A stretch of 44,585 nt of DNA from Sphingomonadales bacterium (GTDB taxonomy: Bacteria; Pseudomonadota; Alphaproteobacteria; Sphingomonadales; Sphingomonadaceae): assembly GCA_018334165.1 (NCBI GenBank), contig JAGXTB010000080.1, positions 1-44,585 of the forward strand, in the 5' to 3' direction. Below, piece by piece: positions 25,388 to 31,873 of this stretch. The position numbers were made by a program, and so were the translations under genes. Each line of letters begins with the position of its first letter. Position 1 is the first letter of the stretch. Below the pieces are notes generated by a model. The model saw nothing but the letters and a program-made list of their open reading frames with translations. It had not been told where the DNA came from and did not search any database.

Positions 25388-25397
25388 GGCTCTTGCC

Positions 25398-26933
25398 ATG
25401 CCTGGGCGTTTCAGCCTTGCGGCCATGCCCGCGCATTGGCGGCAGGCGCTGATCAAGCTTGGCCTGATCTGGACCGCGCTGATCGTGGCTTTCGGGTCCG
25501 ACTGGCTGGCGATGTTCGACCAGTGGTGGAATTCCTCGACTTACAATCACATCCTTCTCGTCCCGGCGATCTTTGGCTGGCTGGTCTGGCTGCGCGCGCC
25601 GCAGTTGGCAGAATTCAGGCCAAAGCCGTGGCGCTGGGGACTGCTGTTCCTGGGCGGCGCGGTGTTCCTGTGGGTGCTGGGGGCCTTTGCCGGCTTCAAC
25701 CTGTTCCGCGAAGCCGGGGCCGTGGCCATGCTGCCCGCCAGCGCGCTCTTGCTGCTGGGTCCGCGCCTGTTCGCGGCCTTGCTGTTTCCGTTCGCCTATA
25801 TGGTCTTCCTGGTGCCGTTCGGTGACGAAATGGTCCCGGCGCTGCAGTCCATCACTGCGGCGATCACGATCTGGCTGGTCCATGCCACGGGAGTGACTGC
25901 TGCGATCAACGGGGTGTTCATCGATACTCCGGCCGGTCTGTTTGAGGTGGCCGAAGCCTGTTCGGGGGTCAAATTCCTGATCGCGATGATCGCGCTGGGG
26001 GCCTTGGTCGGCAATGTCTGCTTCAAGAGCTGGCGCCGCCGAATCGGTTTCTTTGCACTGTGCCTGGTGGTGCCGATCCTGGCCAACGGCCTGCGCGCCT
26101 GGGGCACGATCTTTGCCGCGCAATATGTCGGGATCGAAAAGGCCGCCGGGATCGATCATCTGATCTATGGCTGGATCTTCTTCGCGCTGGTGATCGCGAT
26201 GGTGATGGCGATGGCGTGGCGGTTCTTTGACCGGGCGATCGACGATCCGATGATTGATGCCGAAGCGATCAAGGCCTCGCCGCTGCTGGACCGCCTTGAG
26301 CAAGCCGGCCTGCCCGAATGGGGCGCACTGGCGGGAACCCTGCTGCTGGTCAGCGGCGGGATTGGTTGGGCCGGTGCCGCTGCGGCCTTGTCGGCACCGA
26401 TGCCAGCGCGAATCCATTTGCCTGAAGTTCCGGGCTGGGAGCGCGTGGACTATGCCCCGCAAGCCCCCTGGCAGCCGCTTGCGGGTGGGGCGGATCACCG
26501 CCTGCTGGGGCGCTATCAGGACGCAGCGGGCAATCAGGTTGACGTGTTCTACGCGCTCTATGCCTCGCAAAACGAAGGCAAGGAGGCCGGCGGCTACGGG
26601 CAGGGGGCCCTGACCCCGAACAGTGCCTGGTCCTGGGCCAGCAGCGGGCCTGCGGCGCCCTTGGCCAAGTCGGACCGCCTCATGGCGGGCGGCAAGATCG
26701 AACGCCTGGCGCTGACCTGGTACCGAAGCGGCGACTTGCTGAGCGGCAGCAATGCCAAACTGAAGCTTGCCAACATCTCCGATCGCTTGCTGCTGCGAAC
26801 TCAACCGACAGCCATACTGATCCTCTCGGCCGAGCAGCGCCCCGGGTTTGACGCGGCGAAAGCGCTCAGCGCTTTCCAGGCCGCGATCGGCGATCCCGGT
26901 CCGTGGATGGACCGCGTCGCCGAACCCCGCTAA
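25398..26933 (+). CDS. xrtA: Exosortase A fused to an EpsI domain (XrtA)
   Basis: A 511-residue polytopic inner-membrane transpeptidase of the exosortase family. The N-terminal part (about 18-280) has eight or so hydrophobic helices with the catalytic triad: Cys 188 in EACSGVKFL, Arg 233 in NGLRAWG and His 254 in IDHLIYGW. A further helix (about 320-340) leads to a soluble EpsI-type domain (about 345-511). XrtA recognises PEP-CTERM tails, cleaves them and probably attaches the protein to a membrane or polysaccharide anchor. ATG 25398 has GAGG 8 nt upstream and is preferred over ATG 25377, which lacks one. 10 nt after the glycosyltransferase gene. Confidence 0.95.
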   Translation: MPGRFSLAAMPAHWRQALIKLGLIWTALIVAFGSDWLAMFDQWWNSSTYNHILLVPAIFGWLVWLRAPQLAEFRPKPWRWGLLFLGGAVFLWVLGAFAGFNLFREAGAVAMLPASALLLLGPRLFAALLFPFAYMVFLVPFGDEMVPALQSITAAITIWLVHATGVTAAINGVFIDTPAGLFEVAEACSGVKFLIAMIALGALVGNVCFKSWRRRIGFFALCLVVPILANGLRAWGTIFAAQYVGIEKAAGIDHLIYGWIFFALVIAMVMAMAWRFFDRAIDDPMIDAEAIKASPLLDRLEQAGLPEWGALAGTLLLVSGGIGWAGAAAALSAPMPARIHLPEVPGWERVDYAPQAPWQPLAGGADHRLLGRYQDAAGNQVDVFYALYASQNEGKEAGGYGQGALTPNSAWSWASSGPAAPLAKSDRLMAGGKIERLALTWYRSGDLLSGSNAKLKLANISDRLLLRTQPTAILILSAEQRPGFDAAKALSAFQAAIGDPGPWMDRVAEPR

Positions 26934-26944
26934 GCGCCTCTGCC

Positions 26945-28837
26945 ATGTGCGGAATCGCCGGAATCTTTCACCTCTCCACGCCCAAGCCGGTTGACCCCTT
27001 GCGGGTTGAGCGGATGTGCGATGCCATGGCCCACCGCGGACCCGACGGGGCCGGGGTCTGGACCGCGCCGGGAGTAGGACTGGGGCACCGCCGCCTGTCG
27101 ATCATCGACATTGCCGGTTCTCCCCAGCCGATGGCCTCGACCGATGGCGCGGCGATGCTGGTGTTCAACGGCGAGATCTACAATTACCGCGAGCTTCGCG
27201 AGGAGCTGAAAGGTGCCGGGGCCGAATTTCACACTGACGGCGACAGCGAAGTGATCCTGGCGGCCTGGCAGCGCTGGGGACCGGACTGCGTCACGCGGCT
27301 GCACGGGATGTTTGCGTTCGCGATTTACGACCAGCGGCAGCGCACGCTGTTCCTGGCCCGTGACCGGCTGGGGGTGAAGCCGCTGTTCTATGCCCCGCTC
27401 AGCGATGGCAGTCTGGCCTTTGCTTCTGAGCTCAAGGGCCTGCTGGCCCACCCGCTGCTGCGGCGTGAGGTCGATCCCCTGGCGATCGAGGATTACCTGA
27501 CCTGGGGCTATGTCCCCGATCACCGCTCGATCCTGCAAGGGGTGATGAAGCTGCCCGCCGGGCACACGCTGCTGCTGCGCCACGATGCCCCGCTGCCCGC
27601 GCCTTCGCAGTACTGGGACGTCAGCTTCGCCGAACGCCGCAAGGGCCGTGCCGCCGACCTTGAGGCCGAACTGCTGCACCTGATGCGCCAGGCGGTGACC
27701 TCGCGGATGGTATCCGACATGCCCTTGGGTGCTTTCCTTTCGGGCGGGGTCGATAGCTCCGCCGTGGTCGCGCTGATGGCCGAGGCGAGCCGCGAGCCGG
27801 TCAAGACCTGCTCGATCGGCTTCGATGTCGCCGCCGCCGACGAAAGCACTTACGCCGAACAGATCGCCCGAAAGTTTGCGACAGACCACCGCGCGCGGAC
27901 GGTCTCGCCCGATGACTTCGAGCACCTGGACGCGCTGGTCGGCATGTTCGACGAACCTTTCGCCGATGCCTCGGCCTTGCCGACCTGGCGGGTTTGCCAG
28001 CTGGCGCGCGAGACGGTGACCGTGGCGCTGTCGGGCGACGGCGCGGATGAGGCCTTTGCGGGGTACCGCCGCCAGGTCTTCCAGCACGGCGAGGACCGGG
28101 TGCGTTCGTTGTTGCCGCAAGCCTTGCGCGGGCCGGTGTTTGGCGGGTTGGGGGCGATCTATCCCAAGGCCGATTGGGCGCCGCGGCCGCTGCGTGCCAA
28201 GACCACCTTGCTGGCGCTCGCCGGGACCAGCGAAGAGGGCTATTCCCGCGCGGTATCGATCATTCCGCCGGAACTGCGCCAGACGCTCTATTCGCCCGAG
28301 TTCCTGCGCCTGCGCGGGGACTACCGGGCCGAACAGCCGTTTGAGGAAGTGATGCGCAAGGCCCAGGCGCGCTCAGGCCTCGACCGCGCGCAATATGCCG
28401 ATCTCAAATTCTGGCTGCCGGGCGATATCCTGACCAAGGTCGATAGGACCAGCATGGCGGTGAGCCTGGAAGCGCGCGAGCCGCTGCTCGACCACCGCCT
28501 GATCGAATTCGCCGCCAGCCTGCCCGAGCACCTCAGGGTGCGGCGCGGTGAGGGCAAGTGGCTGCTCAAGAAGACCATGCAGCGGTATTTGCCCGACGAC
28601 ATTCTCTATCGCCCCAAACAGGGCTTCGTCACCCCGATCGCCCAGTGGTTCCGCGGGCCCCTTGCTGAACAGGCGCGCGCTATCGCGTCAAGCGATGCCC
28701 TGGTGCGGACCGGGTGGTTCGATGGAAAGCGCCTTGCCGCCTTGGCCGATGCGCATATTGCCGGAAGGTCCGATCACGGACGGCTGTTGTGGCAGCTGGT
28801 GATGCTGGACAAGAGCCTCGCCGCGCTGAGCGGCTGA
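26945..28837 (+). CDS. XrtA/PEP-CTERM system amidotransferase (asparagine synthase-like, TIGR03108)
   Basis: A 630-residue class II glutamine amidotransferase/asparagine synthetase-like protein. Seen: N-terminal nucleophile Cys 2 (MCGIAG), HRGPDG (31-36), NGEIYNYRELR (about 75-85), the ATP pyrophosphatase loop FLSGGVDSSAV (about 264-274), LSGDGADEAFAGYRR and the C-terminal DILTKVDRTSMAVSLEAREP. It would transfer the amide nitrogen of glutamine to a carboxylate, likely on a uronic acid sugar or another precursor of the polysaccharide. It is last in the long operon, 11 nt after xrtA. ATG 26945 is fixed by the Cys at position 2. Confidence 0.95.
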   Translation: MCGIAGIFHLSTPKPVDPLRVERMCDAMAHRGPDGAGVWTAPGVGLGHRRLSIIDIAGSPQPMASTDGAAMLVFNGEIYNYRELREELKGAGAEFHTDGDSEVILAAWQRWGPDCVTRLHGMFAFAIYDQRQRTLFLARDRLGVKPLFYAPLSDGSLAFASELKGLLAHPLLRREVDPLAIEDYLTWGYVPDHRSILQGVMKLPAGHTLLLRHDAPLPAPSQYWDVSFAERRKGRAADLEAELLHLMRQAVTSRMVSDMPLGAFLSGGVDSSAVVALMAEASREPVKTCSIGFDVAAADESTYAEQIARKFATDHRARTVSPDDFEHLDALVGMFDEPFADASALPTWRVCQLARETVTVALSGDGADEAFAGYRRQVFQHGEDRVRSLLPQALRGPVFGGLGAIYPKADWAPRPLRAKTTLLALAGTSEEGYSRAVSIIPPELRQTLYSPEFLRLRGDYRAEQPFEEVMRKAQARSGLDRAQYADLKFWLPGDILTKVDRTSMAVSLEAREPLLDHRLIEFAASLPEHLRVRRGEGKWLLKKTMQRYLPDDILYRPKQGFVTPIAQWFRGPLAEQARAIASSDALVRTGWFDGKRLAALADAHIAGRSDHGRLLWQLVMLDKSLAALSG

Positions 28838-28862
28838 GCGCTTTCAAACGGTAGAAACGAAA

Positions 28863-28888
28863 ACGGCCCCTGCTTTCGCAGAGGCCGT
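28863..28888 (-). terminator. Rho-independent terminator (best in minus-strand direction)
   Basis: ACGGCC-C-CTGC / GCAG-A-GGCCGT forms a 10-bp stem with one C/A mismatch and a TTTC loop. On the minus strand it is followed by TTTTCGTTT, a good U tract, so it can end the small minus-strand gene at 28911-28961. On the plus strand the tail is poor in T, but it may still help end the exopolysaccharide operon 25 nt after its last stop. Confidence 0.75.
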
Positions 28889-28910
28889 CAAATCCGTTTA
28901 ACAGAAGACA

Positions 28911-28961
28911 TTACCGGTCCTTGCCGGCGCCTCCGAAAAACCAAGCTAGAACACCACTCAT
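28911..28961 (-). CDS. Candidate 16-residue small protein
   Basis: An unrecognised tiny reading frame encoding MSGVLAWFFGGAGKDR. Support: a perfect AGGAGG Shine-Dalgarno (28970-28975) 8 nt before ATG, and an intrinsic terminator on the same strand 22 nt after the TAA. The peptide has a hydrophobic centre (VLAWFF), a Gly-Gly turn and a charged C-terminus (KDR), so it could be membrane-associated or act as a leader peptide. It faces the end of the XrtA operon and lies before the CHASE2-EAL gene on the same strand, with no other gene between 28838 and 29234. Function unknown; no family recalled. Confidence 0.5.
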   Translation of the reverse strand: MSGVLAWFFGGAGKDR

Positions 28962-29234
28962 AGCACTATCCTCCTGATATGCCCCTTTAGGATAACGAAA
29001 TAGTAACCAAAAGCAATAGGGAGATGTTAACCAGCAATTTTCACGTCAGAAACGCCAAAAATACACGATATCAATGTTATAAGGGCGATTCTCGAGACGC
29101 GGGGGTTCGCGCCCGATCAGGCATCCCACATGCAGCAGTGTAAGGATCGTCCAGTTTAGACGATTGAAAACTCGCACTGATTCGGTGGGCTTTGGGCCTA
29201 GGGCGATCGCGAGTCAGCGAACTGGCAGAGCTTG
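28962..29234. other. Intergenic, AT-richer region upstream of the small gene
   Basis: About 270 nt between the small ORF and the end of the CHASE2-EAL gene. The part next to the small ORF (28981-29090) is clearly richer in A/T than the surrounding genes, as expected for a promoter region, though no -35/-10 pair could be called. A weak hairpin ATCGTC-N7-GACGAT lies at 29146-29164, 70 nt beyond the EAL gene stop; it lacks a U tract. No RNA gene recognised. Confidence 0.4.
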
Positions 29235-31550
29235 TCAGGCGGCGCGGATGCGGGCGCTCAAGCTCAGCAAGGAATCGAGGGCTTCGATCCGCATTGGTTT
29301 GGCAAGGTAGTACCCTTGGGCAATGTCGCAACCGATTGCTCGAAGCAGTTCAAGAGTTTCGGGATCCTCGATCCCTTCGGCGATAACGCGCCGTCCAAGG
29401 CCGTGAGCCAATTCGATGGTTGATTCGACCAGCATCATATCGCCGTCGTTCTTGCAAAGCCCAGTAATGAAGCGCCGGTCGATTTTGATTTCCTGACACG
29501 GCACCGAACGCAGATAGTCCAGCGTGGCATTGCCAGTGCCATAATCGTCGATCGACAAGTCGATCCCCAGCGCCGCAATCTGGGCAAGATTGCGCGCAAC
29601 CGCTTCGTGTTCGGCAAATGGAGCGGATTCAGTGACTTCGAGCGTCAGGCTGGAAGCCGGAAAGCGGCTCTTAGTGAGGACATCGACAATCCTTGCGGGA
29701 AGGTCGTCTTGCTCCATCAGGCTCGCTGAAATGTTGATGCTCAGCCGGAATCCAGGATTGGCTTCGACAAGCGTACGTGCGGCCAGAGTCGCTTGCTCCA
29801 GCACATGAAATGTCAAGCGGCCGATCCGATTGTGCGCCTCGGCAGGCAGGATGAAGGCTTCGGGCGAGATCGCACCGCGTGTTGGGTGCTGCCAGCGAAC
29901 CAGGGCTTCTGCGCCGCTGATCCGATCGTTTGTAAGCTCAAACTGTGGCTGGTAGGCAATCCAGATGTCGCCGTTCTCGATCGCCTCGTCGAGTTCGCTC
30001 ATCAGCGACAGCTCCCAGGCGCTTTCTTCGTCATTGTCGGTGGTGTTGAACATGTAGGGCTGATGCTTCGCTGCTGCAGTATCAGCCGCCAGCAATGCCC
30101 GCCCAATCCGGTTGACGACCGGCCGGACAAGGTCGGTGTCTACCCCGAAGGCGACATGCAGATCGATCTTGCGATCGCGGACTACGAACAGGCTTTCCAT
30201 CAGGCGGGCAAGCCCGGCGACGTGGCCTTCAAGGTCATTCTTGGGAAGCGCCGGACCAAGCCAGTAGATTACATCCTCTGCCTGATAGAAGCTCTGCGAG
30301 CTGCCAGGCAGGGTCAGGCGCCGCGCGATTTCATTGATGAATTCAACTTCAACCGATTCGGTGAAACTGGCACCAACGGCGGCATAGTTGCGAATGCGCA
30401 TCGCAATGATCGGGCGACTTGCCGCAAGCGGCTCCTCCCGCAAAGCCGAGAGATTGGGCATCAGCGTACCGGCGTTGACTTTGCCGGCATTCCTGACTTC
30501 GCGCATCAGCAACAGCCGATAAGCCGCAATGCTGAATGCGATGATGGCCGGGAAGTAATTAACGGTGATGAGCCAGGATTCAAGAATGAAAGGCACAACC
30601 ACTGCGGTGAGCAAGCTTGCTGCGATCACAAGGTTCACCTGCTGGCGTGAACGCGACCGGACCAGTAACATGCAAAGGAATGCTGCAACCAACAAGGCCG
30701 GCCAAGGGCCAAGGCCCCTTGGAGTGCCTTCCCGCAAGGTTTGGGCGCCAATGACATGAACGTAAACACCAGGGATCCAGCCCTGGTTTGCGGCATGCAC
30801 GATGTCTTTGCTGGATTCCGAGGTGAATCCGAGAATAATGTCTTTGCCCTTCACCGTTGATTGCGGGACCTTCCCGTCAACCACGTCGGCCAGGCTTATT
30901 GTTGGCACCGTATCATGACGGATCGAAAAGTCAGGTCGGTACCGGGAGTTTGGCTCACCTGCCCGGTTCGCCATTTCGGACGTCAACGAGGCGTATTCGA
31001 TCTCGCCGCTTTTCTCCCCGTAAACCGGCTCAATCGATAGTCCGAAGGGCGCAGTGGCAGCCTGATAAGAGCGGTGCGGTGCATGCTCGGCGAACTTTGG
31101 AAGTGGCAGCCGAATTTGCTCCTTGCCGGTCATGAAATCACGGCGGATGATCGCGCCCAGGAAGACCTTTCCTTTGTACCGGCGAAGCACATCGGCGAAT
31201 GCGTCGTCACCTTCCTTGTCGAGCTCTTTTGAGAAGCTTTCGTCGAAGAAGACCCGATTTGCCCCCATTGAGAGGACTCGGTCGATCATTATTGCTTCGT
31301 ACCTGCGAGAGAAGTTTTCCCCTCCAAACCGGGCAAGCGACTTGTCGTCGACCGCAACCACGACCGTCTGTCCGTCGGCGGGTCGCTCGCGCAGCTGGTT
31401 TCGCCCGGCCCTGGCAACTTCCTCTAGCGGCAGCGTCAGATCAAGAATGCCGATAATCGCGCCGATAACCAGCGCCCAAGCCACGATCCCGCGAGAGGTG
31501 ACCGGCTTCTTCGACTTCGCCTTGGCTTTTCTGTGGAACGGCCAGATCAT
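29235..31550 (-). CDS. CHASE2 - degenerate GGDEF - EAL c-di-GMP phosphodiesterase
   Basis: A 771-residue membrane-bound signalling protein. Seen: N-terminal membrane helix (about 20-40), periplasmic CHASE2 sensor domain (VVVAVDDKSLARFG.. to ..PGVYVHVIGAQTL, about 60-280), three membrane helices (about 285-355), a GGDEF-like region without a GGDEF signature, and an EAL domain with GAEALVRWQHP, NISASL, EVTES, DDYGTGNATL, IKIDRRFI and AEGIED, which hold the metal and catalytic residues. It should hydrolyse c-di-GMP in response to an extracytoplasmic cue. ATG 31550 is chosen over GTG 31583. It sits by the exopolysaccharide operon but is transcribed separately, from a leader rich in inverted repeats. 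Confidence 0.93.
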   Translation of the reverse strand: MIWPFHRKAKAKSKKPVTSRGIVAWALVIGAIIGILDLTLPLEEVARAGRNQLRERPADGQTVVVAVDDKSLARFGGENFSRRYEAIMIDRVLSMGANRVFFDESFSKELDKEGDDAFADVLRRYKGKVFLGAIIRRDFMTGKEQIRLPLPKFAEHAPHRSYQAATAPFGLSIEPVYGEKSGEIEYASLTSEMANRAGEPNSRYRPDFSIRHDTVPTISLADVVDGKVPQSTVKGKDIILGFTSESSKDIVHAANQGWIPGVYVHVIGAQTLREGTPRGLGPWPALLVAAFLCMLLVRSRSRQQVNLVIAASLLTAVVVPFILESWLITVNYFPAIIAFSIAAYRLLLMREVRNAGKVNAGTLMPNLSALREEPLAASRPIIAMRIRNYAAVGASFTESVEVEFINEIARRLTLPGSSQSFYQAEDVIYWLGPALPKNDLEGHVAGLARLMESLFVVRDRKIDLHVAFGVDTDLVRPVVNRIGRALLAADTAAAKHQPYMFNTTDNDEESAWELSLMSELDEAIENGDIWIAYQPQFELTNDRISGAEALVRWQHPTRGAISPEAFILPAEAHNRIGRLTFHVLEQATLAARTLVEANPGFRLSINISASLMEQDDLPARIVDVLTKSRFPASSLTLEVTESAPFAEHEAVARNLAQIAALGIDLSIDDYGTGNATLDYLRSVPCQEIKIDRRFITGLCKNDGDMMLVESTIELAHGLGRRVIAEGIEDPETLELLRAIGCDIAQGYYLAKPMRIEALDSLLSLSARIRAA

Positions 31551-31590
31551 GCCTGCCACCCTTGAGTTCGATGGTGAAGGCACGAAAGCA

Positions 31591-31619
31591 GCGCGTTGCG
31601 GGCATACCCGGCAACACGC
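31591..31619. promoter_or_regulatory. Hairpin-forming inverted repeat in the CHASE2-EAL leader
   Basis: GCGCGTTGC (31591-31599) pairs with GCAACACGC (31611-31619) allowing one mismatch, with an inner GGG/CCC extension and a four-base loop. It lies 41 nt upstream of the CHASE2-EAL ATG and could fold in the mRNA leader. Confidence 0.5.
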
Positions 31620-31645
31620 TTATCAAGGTTTCGGGGATGTTTCCC

Positions 31646-31667
31646 GTACTGCATAGGGCCGCAGTAC
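31646..31667. promoter_or_regulatory. Inverted repeat GTACTGC-N8-GCAGTAC
   Basis: Perfect 7-bp arms (31646-31652 and 31661-31667) with an 8-nt spacer, a geometry common for dimeric repressor operators. It lies between the divergent CHASE2-EAL and TonB receptor genes. The regulator is unknown. Confidence 0.45.
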
Positions 31668-31873
31668 CGGCAATATGGTAATTTTTCGTTATCCCTACCA
31701 CCGGCTTTATGACGCAGCTTCGGTCTGGCCAATCGACGAGCCGTTTACCCGGCATGAGGAAACGCGTTTCAAGCTGAGATGAGATATTGTTACGAATCGA
31801 AAAGGCGGTTAAGCGCCCCGCAAGCAACCGGCGGCCCTGAGGTGGTCGGCCGAGATTGAGGAATACGATTTCG

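Larger units (their letters stand above)
31551..31873. other. Divergent promoter region between CHASE2-EAL and TonB receptor
   Basis: A 323-nt non-coding stretch, AT-rich around 31670-31690 and 31775-31805, holding promoters for both flanking genes, which I could not place exactly. It contains two strong inverted repeats (31591-31619 and 31646-31667) on the CHASE2-EAL side. GAGGAA (31858-31863) serves as ribosome-binding site for ATG 31874. No convincing Zur palindrome was found despite the ZnuD-like receptor. Confidence 0.5.

Noticed and set aside
24855..26804. Minus-strand 649-codon frame opposite the glycosyltransferase and xrtA
   Set aside because: Antisense shadow; low-complexity His/Arg/Gln composition and no domain.
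29101..29115. T-arm-like sequence (GGGGGTTCGCGCCCG)
   Set aside because: Considered as a tRNA remnant, but no acceptor, anticodon or D arm could be built around it.
29024..29143. Plus-strand 39-codon ORF in the gap after the XrtA operon
   Set aside because: GGGAG abuts the ATG with no usable spacing, codon use looks random, and no terminator or promoter supports it.
30400..30700. Active diguanylate cyclase in the CHASE2-EAL protein
   Set aside because: The region between the membrane helices and the EAL domain has no GGDEF signature, so only phosphodiesterase activity is proposed.
31670..31873. Zur box upstream of the ZnuD-like receptor
   Set aside because: AT-rich segments were inspected, but no convincing palindrome of the alphaproteobacterial Zur type was seen.
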